This document shows positions 1 to 5,803 of a stretch of DNA of 6,536 nt, piece after piece; the stretch's first letter is position 1; each line of letters starts with the position of its first letter. Position numbers and translations under genes: made by a program. The notes under the pieces are model-generated. The model saw only the letters and a program-made list of their open reading frames with translations, had not been told where the DNA came from and made no database searches. The DNA is from Desulfuromonas sp. SDB (GTDB lineage: Bacteria; SDB-A). The stretch lies in NCBI GenBank assembly GCA_001412365.1, contig LKUE01000015.1:1-6536 (forward strand), read 5' to 3'.

Positions 1-253
1 GAAGAAAGAAGAAGGGGGTAGACATAAGCCCTTTGTCAAGGGATACCGTCCCCAGTATTATTTCCGGACCACTGATGTGACCGGAGAGATTGCCTCGCTG
101 CCGGAAGGAGTGGAGGTAGTGATGCCGGGAGATAATGTAAACATGGAAGTGAGTTTGATTACCACTGTGGCTATGGAGAAAGGTTTACGGTTTGCCATCC
201 GGGAGGGCGGAAGAACTGTAGGCGCTGGTGTGGTCACTGAAATTATTGAGTAG
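1..253 (+). CDS. tuf: Elongation factor Tu, C-terminal fragment (5' truncated by window edge)
   Basis: EF-Tu is the GTPase that carries aminoacyl-tRNA to the ribosomal A site in the cytoplasm. Only the last 83 codons are visible, read from base 2 and ending in TAG at 251-253; the GTPase domain and domain II lie off the left edge. The fragment is most of beta-barrel domain III and shows its hallmarks: [37 protein letters not shown] and [18 protein letters not shown]. The alanine of FAIREGG matches E. coli Ala375, a known kirromycin-resistance position, so that site has the usual sensitive residue. It sits 9 nt before rpsJ, the common str-to-S10 junction. By hand count bases 1-240 are 52% GC, clearly above the following genes, which may reflect codon optimisation of a very highly expressed gene. 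Identification is secure; whether the genome has a second tuf copy cannot be seen. Confidence 0.98.
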   Translation, partial: KKEEGGRHKPFVKGYRPQYYFRTTDVTGEIASLPEGVEVVMPGDNVNMEVSLITTVAMEKGLRFAIREGGRTVGAGVVTEIIE

Positions 254-262
254 AGGTATATT

Positions 263-592
263 ATGGATAAATTTAAAATAGGGAAAATAAGAATTAAGCT
301 TAGAGCTTATGATCATGCGGTTTTAGACAAGTGTGTGTGGGATATAGTTCACAATGTTAAGAGAACCGGTGGTCGTATAGCCGGACCGGTGCCTTTGCCC
401 ACTAAAAGGACAGTGTATACTGTACTCAGATCCCCTCATGTTGATAAAAAATCCAGGGAGCAATTTGAGTTGAGAATTCATAACCGCTTGATTGATATTG
501 TCAAATCCACACAACAGACCACTGAAGCTTTGAAAAACCTTAATTTGCCTGCAGGAGTGGATGTGGAAATTAAAATGCTTTCCGAGGAGTAA
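263..592 (+). CDS. rpsJ: 30S ribosomal protein S10 (NusE)
   Basis: S10 is a component of the 30S head; in bacteria it also serves as NusE, binding NusB in transcription antitermination and NusG in transcription-translation coupling. The 109-residue product is slightly longer than the usual 100-105, mostly through a few extra N-terminal residues (MDKFKIG) before the first family strand [11 protein letters not shown] and a short tail (MLSEE) after DVEIK. The diagnostic long loop is intact: [16 protein letters not shown] at about residues 34-49, then [15 protein letters not shown] at 55-69 and HNRLIDI at 73-79. An AGAGGT element beginning inside the tuf stop codon lies 5 nt before the ATG. There is no long leader like the one L4 regulates in E. 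coli; the gene follows tuf after 9 nt, so it is probably co-transcribed with it. Confidence 0.97.
   Translation: MDKFKIGKIRIKLRAYDHAVLDKCVWDIVHNVKRTGGRIAGPVPLPTKRTVYTVLRSPHVDKKSREQFELRIHNRLIDIVKSTQQTTEALKNLNLPAGVDVEIKMLSEE
584..589 (+). promoter_or_regulatory. Shine-Dalgarno of rplC (GAGGAG)
   Basis: GAGGAG ends 7 nt before the GTG at 597 and lies within the last codons of rpsJ. It decides the rplC start in favour of this GTG over the upstream in-frame ATG at 561, agreeing with where L3 homology begins. Confidence 0.85.
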
Positions 593-596
593 TACG

Positions 597-1298
597 GTGA
601 AGGGATTAATTGGAAAAAAATTAGGAATGACCCATTTCTTTTCAGAAGAAAAGGGGCAGATTCCAGTTACGGTTATTGAAGCTGGACCTTGTGTGGTAGT
701 TTCCTGCAAAAAAGAACAAGCTAAAAACTACACCAAATTACTTCTTGGTTTTCAGAAAGCTAAGTATCCATACCATTGGGATAAACAGAAGCTGGAATCA
801 GAAGAGCCAGTTAAGGGTAAAAGGCTGAATAAACCGCAAACCGGGATTTTTTCAAAAGCAGGTCTTTATCCTCACTCGGTTATGCTGGAATTTAGAGTAG
901 ATTCTAAAGATAAGTACAAAACTGGAGATGTTCTCAAAGTAGAAGATATATTTAAAGAAGGGCTTAAAGTTGATGTTCGCAGTAAATCCAAAGGGCGTGG
1001 ATTTTCCGGAGTAATTAAAAGACATAATTTCCATGGAGGAAAAAAATCTCATGGATCTATGTTCCACCGGGCTCCCGGATCTATCGGACAGGGAACCACT
1101 CCGGGTAGAGTTATAAAGGGTCATCCCCTTCCCGGACAATATGGGAATAAAAATATTACTATTCAAAATTTAGAAGTGGTGAAAATTATTCCAGAGAAAA
1201 ATCTTCTTCTGGTTAAAGGTGCTGTCCCTGGAGCTAAAGGTACTCTGGTCAAGGTTCAAGAAACTGTAAAATTTCGTGGCAGGGAGTTTGGAAAATGA
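597..1298 (+). CDS. rplC: 50S ribosomal protein L3
   Basis: L3 is one of the first proteins to bind 23S rRNA and reaches the peptidyl-transferase centre with a long loop. I chose the GTG at 597 because it gives the family N-terminus (V/M)KGLIGKKLGMT and has GAGGAG 7 nt upstream; an in-frame ATG at 561 would add 12 unrelated residues and overlap rpsJ by 32 nt. From that GTG the protein has 233 residues, against 209 in E. coli. Conserved blocks are GKKLGMTHFF (7-15), IPVTVIEAGPC (22-32), the central-loop segment SKGRGFSGVIKRHNF with SHGSMFHRAPGSIGQGTTPGRV (131-172), and LLLVKGAVPGAKG (203-215). An insertion of roughly 15 residues relative to E. coli lies around residues 52-75, and the loop tip reads KGHPLPGQYGN where most bacteria have KGxxMxGxMG. 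It overlaps rplD by 4 nt (ATGA), implying translational coupling. Confidence 0.96.
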   Translation: MKGLIGKKLGMTHFFSEEKGQIPVTVIEAGPCVVVSCKKEQAKNYTKLLLGFQKAKYPYHWDKQKLESEEPVKGKRLNKPQTGIFSKAGLYPHSVMLEFRVDSKDKYKTGDVLKVEDIFKEGLKVDVRSKSKGRGFSGVIKRHNFHGGKKSHGSMFHRAPGSIGQGTTPGRVIKGHPLPGQYGNKNITIQNLEVVKIIPEKNLLLVKGAVPGAKGTLVKVQETVKFRGREFGK

Positions 1299-1927
1299 TA
1301 AAGCTAGATGTATTAAACGAGCAGGGTGAACCCACCGGAAATAATGTTGAATTGCCTGCTTCTGTTTTTGGTATTGAACCAAATCCCTCCTTGGTTCATC
1401 AATTAGTGGTAACTTATCTGGCTAACCAGCGCCAAGGTAATGCTGCTGTTAAAACCAGAAGTGAAGTAAGGGGCGGGGGCAGAAAACCCTGGAGACAAAA
1501 GGGCACCGGCCGAGCCAGGCATGGCACAATCCGTTCTCCCCTGTGGAGAGGAGGAGGTATAACCCATGGTCCTCAACCAAGAAGTTATGCTAAAAAAGCC
1601 AATAAAAAAATGAGAAATTTAGCTATTCGGTCTGTTCTTTCTGATAAAACCAAGAGTGGCGACATAACCTGTGTGGAAAAAATTAAATTTGATATGCCCA
1701 AAACTTCCCGGATTAATCAAATGCTGAAAAATATCGGATTGCACGGTCAAAAAATTATATGGATTACCGATGAGTACATTCCGGAAATGGTTTTATCAGC
1801 CAGAAATTTAAAGAATGTAGAAGTATTTATGGCTCAGAGCATTAACACTTACGACTTGTTAAAAGCAGAAAAAGTTATTATTTCTCCTGAATCGGTAAAG
1901 GTTATAAAGGAGGTTTTTGAAAAGTGA
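1295..1927 (+). CDS. rplD: 50S ribosomal protein L4
   Basis: L4 is an early-assembly 50S protein whose extended loop lines the narrow part of the peptide exit tunnel; in E. coli it also represses the S10 operon. The 210-residue length is normal for the family. The tunnel loop at about residues 50-95 is well conserved: [21 protein letters not shown] followed by [21 protein letters not shown]. The [12 protein letters not shown] core, where macrolide-resistance changes occur in other bacteria, carries the ordinary residues. The globular C-terminal part holds LSARNLKNV (167-175) and a final helix [10 protein letters not shown]. The ATG lies in the rplC stop overlap (ATGA), with GGGAG 8 nt upstream. 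The 3' end carries a strong Shine-Dalgarno for rplW, and the two genes overlap by 4 nt. No S10 leader is present, so E. coli-type L4 feedback at this site is not supported. Confidence 0.97.
   Translation: MIKLDVLNEQGEPTGNNVELPASVFGIEPNPSLVHQLVVTYLANQRQGNAAVKTRSEVRGGGRKPWRQKGTGRARHGTIRSPLWRGGGITHGPQPRSYAKKANKKMRNLAIRSVLSDKTKSGDITCVEKIKFDMPKTSRINQMLKNIGLHGQKIIWITDEYIPEMVLSARNLKNVEVFMAQSINTYDLLKAEKVIISPESVKVIKEVFEK
1906..1913 (+). promoter_or_regulatory. Shine-Dalgarno of rplW (AAAGGAGG), inside rplD
   Basis: AAAGGAGG is an eight-base perfect complement to the usual 16S rRNA 3' tail. It lies 10 nt before the GTG at 1924 and is fully embedded in the last codons of rplD. It is among the strongest ribosome-binding sites in the window and may compensate for the GTG start. 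Confidence 0.85.
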
Positions 1928-2220
1928 CACTGAATAAAGCTCGCCAGATAATAGTGAAACCTATTGTAACCGAAAAGAGTACGTTACTTCGGGAACAGCA
2001 TAATAAGTATACTTTTGATGTTGTTCCACATGCTAATAAAATTGAAATTGCTAAAGCGGTGGAAATTCTATTCACAGTTAAGGTGGAAAAAGTTTCCATG
2101 ATCAACCGCAAGGGCAAAATTAAAAAGCTGGGCAGATATCAAGGCAGACGTCCTGGTTTTAAAAGAGCCATCTGTACTTTAGCAGAAGGCGAAAAAATTG
2201 AATTATTTGAAGGTGCATAG
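1924..2220 (+). CDS. rplW: 50S ribosomal protein L23
   Basis: L23 sits at the exit-tunnel rim, where trigger factor and the signal recognition particle dock. The product has 98 residues, the usual size. The N-terminal block [12 protein letters not shown] (9-20) contains Glu17, which aligns with E. coli Glu18, the trigger-factor contact. The middle helix ([19 protein letters not shown], 40-58) is followed by the positively charged segment [22 protein letters not shown] (61-82), which contacts 23S rRNA domain III. The GTG start overlaps the rplD TGA (GTGA, 4 nt) and is supported by the strong upstream AAAGGAGG. rplB follows after 11 nt. Nothing in the sequence is unusual for the family apart from the GTG start. 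Confidence 0.96.
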   Translation: MTLNKARQIIVKPIVTEKSTLLREQHNKYTFDVVPHANKIEIAKAVEILFTVKVEKVSMINRKGKIKKLGRYQGRRPGFKRAICTLAEGEKIELFEGA

Positions 2221-2231
2221 GGAGATTAATT

Positions 2232-3068
2232 ATGGGACTTAAAATATACAAACCAAATACTCCTTCCCAGAGGTTCCGCAAGGGAGCGGATTTTTCGGAT
2301 ATAACCAAGAGTGAACCGGAAAAATCTTTGATCCAACCTATCCGGAAAAAGGGAGGAAGAAACAATCAAGGTAGAATTACCACCCGACACCGGGGAGGTG
2401 GAGTTCGCAGACATTACCGGATAATTGACTTCAAGAGATATAAGGATGGAATCAAAGCAGAGGTGAAAAGCATTGAATACGATCCTAATCGGGGAGCAAG
2501 AATCTCCTTAGTTGAGTATGAAGATGGGGAGAAAAGATACATCATTGCCCCTCAGAATTTAAAAGTCGGACATAGCATCATTTCCGGAGTGAAAGTGCCC
2601 ACCGAAATTGGCAACGTCATGGAAATTGGAAATATCCCCCAGGGAATCCAAATTCACAATATTGAGCTTTATCCCCGCAAGGGAGCCCAAATTGTCCGGG
2701 GTGCCGGAACTTCTGCAGTTATTTTAGCTCAAGAAGGCAAATATGCCCATATCAGGCTCCCCTCCGGAGAAATCAGACTGGTTTTAAATAAATGCCGGGC
2801 TGCTATCGGAACAGTCAGTAATCCTGATCATTTCAATGTTACCTCAGGGAAAGCTGGCAGAAAAAGATGGCTGGGAAGGAAACCCAAGGTCAGGGGAGTA
2901 GCGATGAATCCAGTAGATCATCCCATGGGAGGTGGAGAAGGTAAATCCAGCGGAGGAAGACATCCGGTGTCCCCCACGGGTAAACCTACTAAAGGTTTTA
3001 AAACCAGAAAGAAAAAATCCTCGGATCGGTTAATTGTCAAAAGAAGATCATCAAAACGGAAAAAGTAA
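2232..3068 (+). CDS. rplB: 50S ribosomal protein L2
   Basis: L2 is among the most conserved ribosomal proteins; it binds 23S rRNA domain IV, helps join the subunits and is needed for peptidyl-transferase activity. The 278-residue length is typical. It shows the N-terminal basic segment [22 protein letters not shown] (39-60), the OB-fold core (about 65-125), the SH3-like domain with [12 protein letters not shown] (151-162) and LPSGEIRLV (176-184), and the C-terminal loop around residues 222-250. His230 in [10 protein letters not shown] corresponds to E. coli His229, whose replacement impairs peptidyl transfer. Immediately after it, residue 249 is Thr (SPTGKPTKG) where bacteria usually have Trp (SPWG or TPWG). 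The C-terminus is very basic (KKKSS...KRRSSKRKK). ATG at 2232 has GGGAG 7 nt upstream. Confidence 0.98.
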   Translation: MGLKIYKPNTPSQRFRKGADFSDITKSEPEKSLIQPIRKKGGRNNQGRITTRHRGGGVRRHYRIIDFKRYKDGIKAEVKSIEYDPNRGARISLVEYEDGEKRYIIAPQNLKVGHSIISGVKVPTEIGNVMEIGNIPQGIQIHNIELYPRKGAQIVRGAGTSAVILAQEGKYAHIRLPSGEIRLVLNKCRAAIGTVSNPDHFNVTSGKAGRKRWLGRKPKVRGVAMNPVDHPMGGGEGKSSGGRHPVSPTGKPTKGFKTRKKKSSDRLIVKRRSSKRKK

Positions 3069-3075
3069 GGAGAGG
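3067..3075 (+). promoter_or_regulatory. Shine-Dalgarno of rpsS (AAGGAGAGG)
   Basis: AAGGAGAGG starts in the rplB stop codon and ends 5 nt before TTG at 3081. It supports use of the unusual TTG start. Confidence 0.8.
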
Positions 3076-3080
3076 TAAAA

Positions 3081-3371
3081 TTGGCGAGATCAATTAAAAA
3101 GGGACCATTTGTAGATCAGAAACTTCTCCGGAAAGTTACTGAAATGAATGAGCAGAGAGATAAAAAAACCATTAAAACCTGGAGTAGAAGATCTACAATT
3201 ACTCCGGAATTTGTGGGATTAACCATTGCTGTTCATAATGGGAAGAAATTTATCCCTGTATTTATTACTGAAAATATGGTTGGACATAAACTCGGTGAAT
3301 TTGCGCATACCAGGATGTTCCGTGGACATGGTGGTAAGAAAGCAGACGCTGAGAGAAAAGCAAAAACCTAA
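3081..3371 (+). CDS. rpsS: 30S ribosomal protein S19
   Basis: S19 lies in the 30S head, forms a complex with S13 and contributes to the bridge between the 30S head and the 50S central protuberance. The 96-residue product is of normal size. Translation from TTG gives the exact family N-terminus [12 protein letters not shown], and there is no nearby ATG, so the TTG start is well supported. The family core appears as [32 protein letters not shown] at 31-62 and the signature region [24 protein letters not shown] at 64-87. The gene follows rplB by 12 nt and is separated from rplV by 33 nt, the longest gap in the window; that gap contains nothing beyond the rplV ribosome-binding site. Confidence 0.97.
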   Translation: MARSIKKGPFVDQKLLRKVTEMNEQRDKKTIKTWSRRSTITPEFVGLTIAVHNGKKFIPVFITENMVGHKLGEFAHTRMFRGHGGKKADAERKAKT

Positions 3372-3404
3372 ATTATAAAAATGGTCAGATGATGGAGAAC
3401 TAAC

Positions 3405-3764
3405 ATGCAGTCAAAAGTGATAACAAAATACATAAGAGTTACCCCTCTGAAAGCCAGAAGAGTGGTTGATTTTGTGTTGGGAAAGCCGGTTGATGAAGCA
3501 ATTGCCACTTTGTCATTTTCCAATTACTCCATTTCCCGGCCGTTGAGTAAAGCAATCTCTTCGGCAGCAGCTAACCTGAAAATGAAACCGGAAGGTATCT
3601 CTTTAGATGATAATGATATTCTGGTAAAAGAAGTCAGGTTTGACAAAGGGCCCAGCTGGCCCAAGCGTTACAGGGCTGGAGCAAGAGGAAGAGCAAAACC
3701 ATATGTTAAAAGAACTTGCCACCTAACTGTGGTGGTGGAAACTTTGAATAAAAATCGGAGGTAG
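3405..3764 (+). CDS. rplV: 50S ribosomal protein L22
   Basis: L22 binds all domains of 23S rRNA and sends a beta-hairpin into the exit tunnel opposite L4. The product has 119 residues, within the family range of about 110-120. The globular N-terminal part contains KYIRVTPLKARRVVDFVLGKPVDEA (8-32) and SAAANLKMK (53-61). The hairpin region spans about residues 82-105 and reads GPSWPKRYRAGARGRA followed by KPYVKRTCHLTVVVE. Compared with the usual GPxxKRxxPRAxGRA it has one extra residue and an Ala-Gly in place of Pro-Arg at the tip approach. The ATG at 3405 is preceded by GGAG at 3394-3397. An in-frame ATG at 3381 is closed by a stop after three codons, so the start is unambiguous. rpsC begins 3 nt after the stop. 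Confidence 0.96.
   Translation: MQSKVITKYIRVTPLKARRVVDFVLGKPVDEAIATLSFSNYSISRPLSKAISSAAANLKMKPEGISLDDNDILVKEVRFDKGPSWPKRYRAGARGRAKPYVKRTCHLTVVVETLNKNRR
3757..3762 (+). promoter_or_regulatory. Shine-Dalgarno of rpsC (GGAGGT)
   Basis: GGAGGT overlaps the end of rplV and ends 5 nt before TTG at 3768. This strong site supports the TTG start that yields the family N-terminus MGQKTHPVGFR. Confidence 0.82.
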
Positions 3765-3767
3765 CAT

Positions 3768-4469
3768 TTGGGACAGAAAACACATCCCGTTGGATTTCGG
3801 ATGGGAATAATCAAAAACTGGGAATCCCGGTGGTTTGATCCTCATCGTAATTTTGCGGAAGGATTAAAAGAAGATATTGAAATCAGAAAATACCTCGACA
3901 AAAGATTAGCTCAATCAAATTTGTCTAAAGTTGAAATTGAAAAAACTTCAGAATCAGTGACTATTACTATTCATACTTCAACTCCGGGAAGAATAATTGG
4001 AAGAAAAGGTCAGGAAATTAATCAACTTAGAGAAGAATTAAAAACCCTGATAAAAAAAGAGGTTCAAGTAAGAATACAGGAAGTTCAGCATCCGGAAACA
4101 GATGCAAAATTAGTTGCAGATAATATTGCCAAACAATTAGTGCAAAGAGTCAGTTTCAGGAGAGCAATGAAAAGAGCAGTCTCAAATGCGTTAAGACAGG
4201 GAGCAAAAGGAATTAAAGTAGCCTGTGCGGGAAGATTGGGTGGAGCAGAAATTGCCCGGACTGAATGGTACCGGGAAGGACAAGTGCCTCTTCATACCTT
4301 GAGAGCGGATATTGATTACGCTCAATCAACTGCCAATACTCTGTCCGGAACAATTGGAGTAAAGGTTTGGGTTTTTAAAAATATGATAATGGAAGATGAA
4401 GATAAATACCGCTTAAATTTATTGGGTTTAACTGGATCAGCTAAGAAAAGTAAAAAAAAGAGAAGATAA
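3768..4469 (+). CDS. rpsC: 30S ribosomal protein S3
   Basis: S3 lies at the mRNA entry tunnel of the 30S head and, with S4 and S5, unwinds mRNA structure. The 233-residue product starts at a TTG and has the standard N-terminus MGQKTHPVGFRMG. The type II KH domain occupies about residues 38-107, with the GXXG motif as GRKG at 78-81. The C-terminal domain has the helicase-associated basic patch FRRAMKRAV (130-138; R131, R132, K135 match E. coli), then GAKGIKVACAGRLGGAEIARTEWYREG (145-171) and VPLHTLRADIDYA (173-185). Just after this the sequence reads STANTLSGTIGVKVWVFKNM instead of the common xxARTTYGVIGVKVWIxKGE, a local divergence. A lysine-rich tail (KKSKKKRR) ends the protein. The gene is followed by a 29-nt gap with the rplP ribosome-binding site. 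Confidence 0.97.
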   Translation: MGQKTHPVGFRMGIIKNWESRWFDPHRNFAEGLKEDIEIRKYLDKRLAQSNLSKVEIEKTSESVTITIHTSTPGRIIGRKGQEINQLREELKTLIKKEVQVRIQEVQHPETDAKLVADNIAKQLVQRVSFRRAMKRAVSNALRQGAKGIKVACAGRLGGAEIARTEWYREGQVPLHTLRADIDYAQSTANTLSGTIGVKVWVFKNMIMEDEDKYRLNLLGLTGSAKKSKKKRR

Positions 4470-4498
4470 TAATTTAGATAAGAAGCTAGGAGAATAAA

Positions 4499-4915
4499 AT
4501 GCTATCACCTAAAAGAGTAAAACATAGAAAAATGATGAGAGGAAAAATGCGAGGTTGCTCTAAAGGTGCCACCAAAGTGGATTTCGGAGATTATGGACTG
4601 CAGGCTCTTGAATCCGCTTGGATATCTGCAAAGCAGATAGAATCGGCAAGAGTAGCCATTACTCGTCACGTAAAAAGAGGGGGGAAACTCTGGATCAGGA
4701 TTTTTCCGGATAAACCGATTACAGAGAAACCAGCTGAAACCAGGATGGGTAAAGGTAAAGGAGCACCAGTTGGTTGGGTAGCGGTAGCTAAAAGAGGAAG
4801 GATATTATTTGAACTGGAAGGGGTGGAAGAAGAAGTTGCCCGTAGAGCCATGGAATTAGCCAGCGCTAAGCTGCCCATTAAAACCAGATTCGTCACCGGG
4901 TTTGAATTAGAATGA
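4499..4915 (+). CDS. rplP: 50S ribosomal protein L16
   Basis: L16 sits near the A-site tRNA elbow at the base of the central protuberance and is a late-assembling 50S protein. The 138-residue length is normal (136 in E. coli). Key blocks are [19 protein letters not shown] (1-19), [62 protein letters not shown] at about 29-90, and [12 protein letters not shown] (121-132). Arg82 in ETRMGKG aligns with E. coli Arg81, which is hydroxylated by YcfD/RoxA there; whether this organism has that enzyme cannot be judged here. The bacterial L16 form, not the archaeal L10e form, supports a bacterial source. ATG at 4499 has AGGAGA 5 nt upstream. rpmC follows after 10 nt. Confidence 0.97.
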   Translation: MLSPKRVKHRKMMRGKMRGCSKGATKVDFGDYGLQALESAWISAKQIESARVAITRHVKRGGKLWIRIFPDKPITEKPAETRMGKGKGAPVGWVAVAKRGRILFELEGVEEEVARRAMELASAKLPIKTRFVTGFELE

Positions 4916-4925
4916 GAGGATTGCT

Positions 4926-5159
4926 ATGAAGTCGAAAGAACTAAGAGAATTAAACAACGAAGAATTAGAACACCGGTTGGATGAAATTGAGGAAGAATTG
5001 TTCAATTTAAGATTTAGGGTGATGGCTAATGTGACTGATAAACCGGCAGATATTAAGAAAACAAAAATTGAAAAAGCAAGAATTCTTACTATCTTAAGAG
5101 AACGACAACTGCAGGGAATAAATTATTCAGCACCACCCAGTAAAAAGCAGGAGAAATGA
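4926..5159 (+). CDS. rpmC: 50S ribosomal protein L29
   Basis: L29 is a small two-helix protein at the exit-tunnel rim next to L23, near the docking sites of trigger factor and the signal recognition particle. Helix 1 covers about residues 3-33 ([29 protein letters not shown]), with the family signature ELFNLRF at 24-30. Helix 2 covers about 40-60 ([22 protein letters not shown]). The product is 77 residues, longer than the usual 60-70 because a polar tail of about 17 residues follows the second helix. The ATG has GAGAGGA, overlapping the rplP stop, 5 nt upstream. The 3' end carries the ribosome-binding site for rpsQ. Confidence 0.95.
   Translation: MKSKELRELNNEELEHRLDEIEEELFNLRFRVMANVTDKPADIKKTKIEKARILTILRERQLQGINYSAPPSKKQEK
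5149..5153 (+). promoter_or_regulatory. Shine-Dalgarno of rpsQ (AGGAG)
   Basis: AGGAG lies 8 nt before the ATG at 5162 but only 2 nt before the alternative in-frame ATG at 5156. The spacing favours 5162 as the rpsQ start. Confidence 0.7.
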
Positions 5160-5161
5160 GC

Positions 5162-5434
5162 ATGGAACAAAGCAGAACCAACCGCAGAAAAGTTAGAGAA
5201 GGAATTGTGATATCCGATAAAATGGATGGCACTATATTAGTGAAGGTTGAACGTAAATTAGCTCATCCCTTGTATAAAAAGATAATCCGGAGAAGTAAGA
5301 AATACATGGCTGATGATCCTGAAAATCAAGCCAAAATCGGGGATGTGGTTAAAATTATGGAAACTCGTCCTCTCTCCAAAAATAAAAAATGGAGATTGCT
5401 TGAAATTCTACGCAGGGCCAAAGGAGAAGTGTGA
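5162..5434 (+). CDS. rpsQ: 30S ribosomal protein S17
   Basis: S17 is a primary 16S rRNA-binding protein that organises the 5' domain of the small subunit through an OB fold. Starting at ATG 5162 gives 90 residues, close to the family norm. The sequence shows [41 protein letters not shown] (12-52), then the signature [25 protein letters not shown] (59-83). The common SDKMDKTI motif here has Gly23 in place of Lys. A second in-frame ATG at 5156 lies two codons upstream and overlaps the rpmC stop (ATGA); it would give 92 residues but sits too close to the AGGAG. The stop overlaps the rplN ATG by one base, and no promoter separates the S10 and spc blocks. Confidence 0.94.
   Translation: MEQSRTNRRKVREGIVISDKMDGTILVKVERKLAHPLYKKIIRRSKKYMADDPENQAKIGDVVKIMETRPLSKNKKWRLLEILRRAKGEV
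5421..5426 (+). promoter_or_regulatory. Shine-Dalgarno of rplN (AAGGAG)
   Basis: AAGGAG lies inside the rpsQ 3' end, 7 nt before ATG at 5434 and 4 nt before the in-frame GTG at 5431. It supports ATG 5434, which gives the standard L14 N-terminus MIQ. Confidence 0.78.
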
Positions 5435-5802
5435 TGATTCAGGAAAATACAACATTTATAATAGCAGACAACTCTGGAGGCAAATGGGGGAGTTGTATTA
5501 AAGTGCTAGGAGGATCCAGGAGAAGATATGCCCGGCCAGGAGATAAAATTGTGATGGTGGTTAAAGAAGCGGCTCCTGGATCAGCAGTAAAGGCAAAATC
5601 ACGGCAGCATGCAGTAGTAGTTAGAACCAAGCAGCCCATCCGAAGAAAAGACGGTTCCTATGTGAGATTTGGTCAAAATGCAGTAGTAATCATTGATGAT
5701 CAAGGAGAACCCAAGGGAACCAGGATATTTGGACCAGTAGCTAGAGAATTAAGGGAACGGAATTATTTAAAAATTGTTTCACTAGCTCCGGAGGTTATTT
5801 AG
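5434..5802 (+). CDS. rplN: 50S ribosomal protein L14
   Basis: L14 lies on the 50S interface, forms intersubunit bridges with 16S rRNA, and is the docking site of the silencing factor RsfS in other bacteria. From ATG 5434 the product is 122 residues, exactly the standard bacterial length. An upstream in-frame GTG at 5431 would only add one residue. Conserved elements are IIADNSGG (9-16), [17 protein letters not shown] (21-37), [29 protein letters not shown] (60-88), and the near-invariant [28 protein letters not shown] (95-122). The N-terminal half is less canonical: GGKWGS replaces the common GAKxxx with hydrophobic residues, and [10 protein letters not shown] replaces the usual VKKGDVVK. The start overlaps the rpsQ stop (TGATG). 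Confidence 0.96.
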   Translation: MIQENTTFIIADNSGGKWGSCIKVLGGSRRRYARPGDKIVMVVKEAAPGSAVKAKSRQHAVVVRTKQPIRRKDGSYVRFGQNAVVIIDDQGEPKGTRIFGPVARELRERNYLKIVSLAPEVI

Positions 5803-5803
5803 G

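Noticed and set aside
561-596. Twelve-codon N-terminal extension of L3 from ATG 561
   Set aside because: It overlaps rpsJ, reads unrelated residues ([12 protein letters not shown]), and the GTG at 597 has the Shine-Dalgarno and the family N-terminus.
323-709. 128-residue reverse-strand open frame across rpsJ and rplC
   Set aside because: It lies antisense to two confidently identified genes, resembles no family I know and has no supporting context; it is a shadow frame.
1089-1097. Methylated glutamine site in L3 (E. coli Gln150, PrmB target) suggested by GSIGQ
   Set aside because: Counting the E. coli sequence shows Gln150 is the second Gln of GSIGQNQ; here GSIGQGT has Thr at that position (residue 167), so the PrmB target is absent.
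852-1382. Reverse-strand open frames antisense to rplC and rplD
   Set aside because: Shadow frames of conserved ribosomal genes; residues are low-complexity and show no domain.
3372-3404. Possible promoter or regulatory element in the longest gap, before rplV
   Set aside because: The 33 nt contain only the GGAG ribosome-binding site; there is no hairpin and no convincing -35/-10 pair.
4470-4498. Possible terminator or promoter between rpsC and rplP
   Set aside because: The 29 nt show no inverted repeat and no T-run, only the AGGAGA ribosome-binding site.
4666-4896. Reverse-strand 76-residue frame within rplP
   Set aside because: Fully antisense to L16; its Ser/Pro/Ala/Leu-rich content follows from the codon bias of the sense strand.
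5313-5501. Forward 62-residue frame overlapping rpsQ and rplN
   Set aside because: It is out of frame with both real genes, has no ribosome-binding site of note and no recognisable motif.
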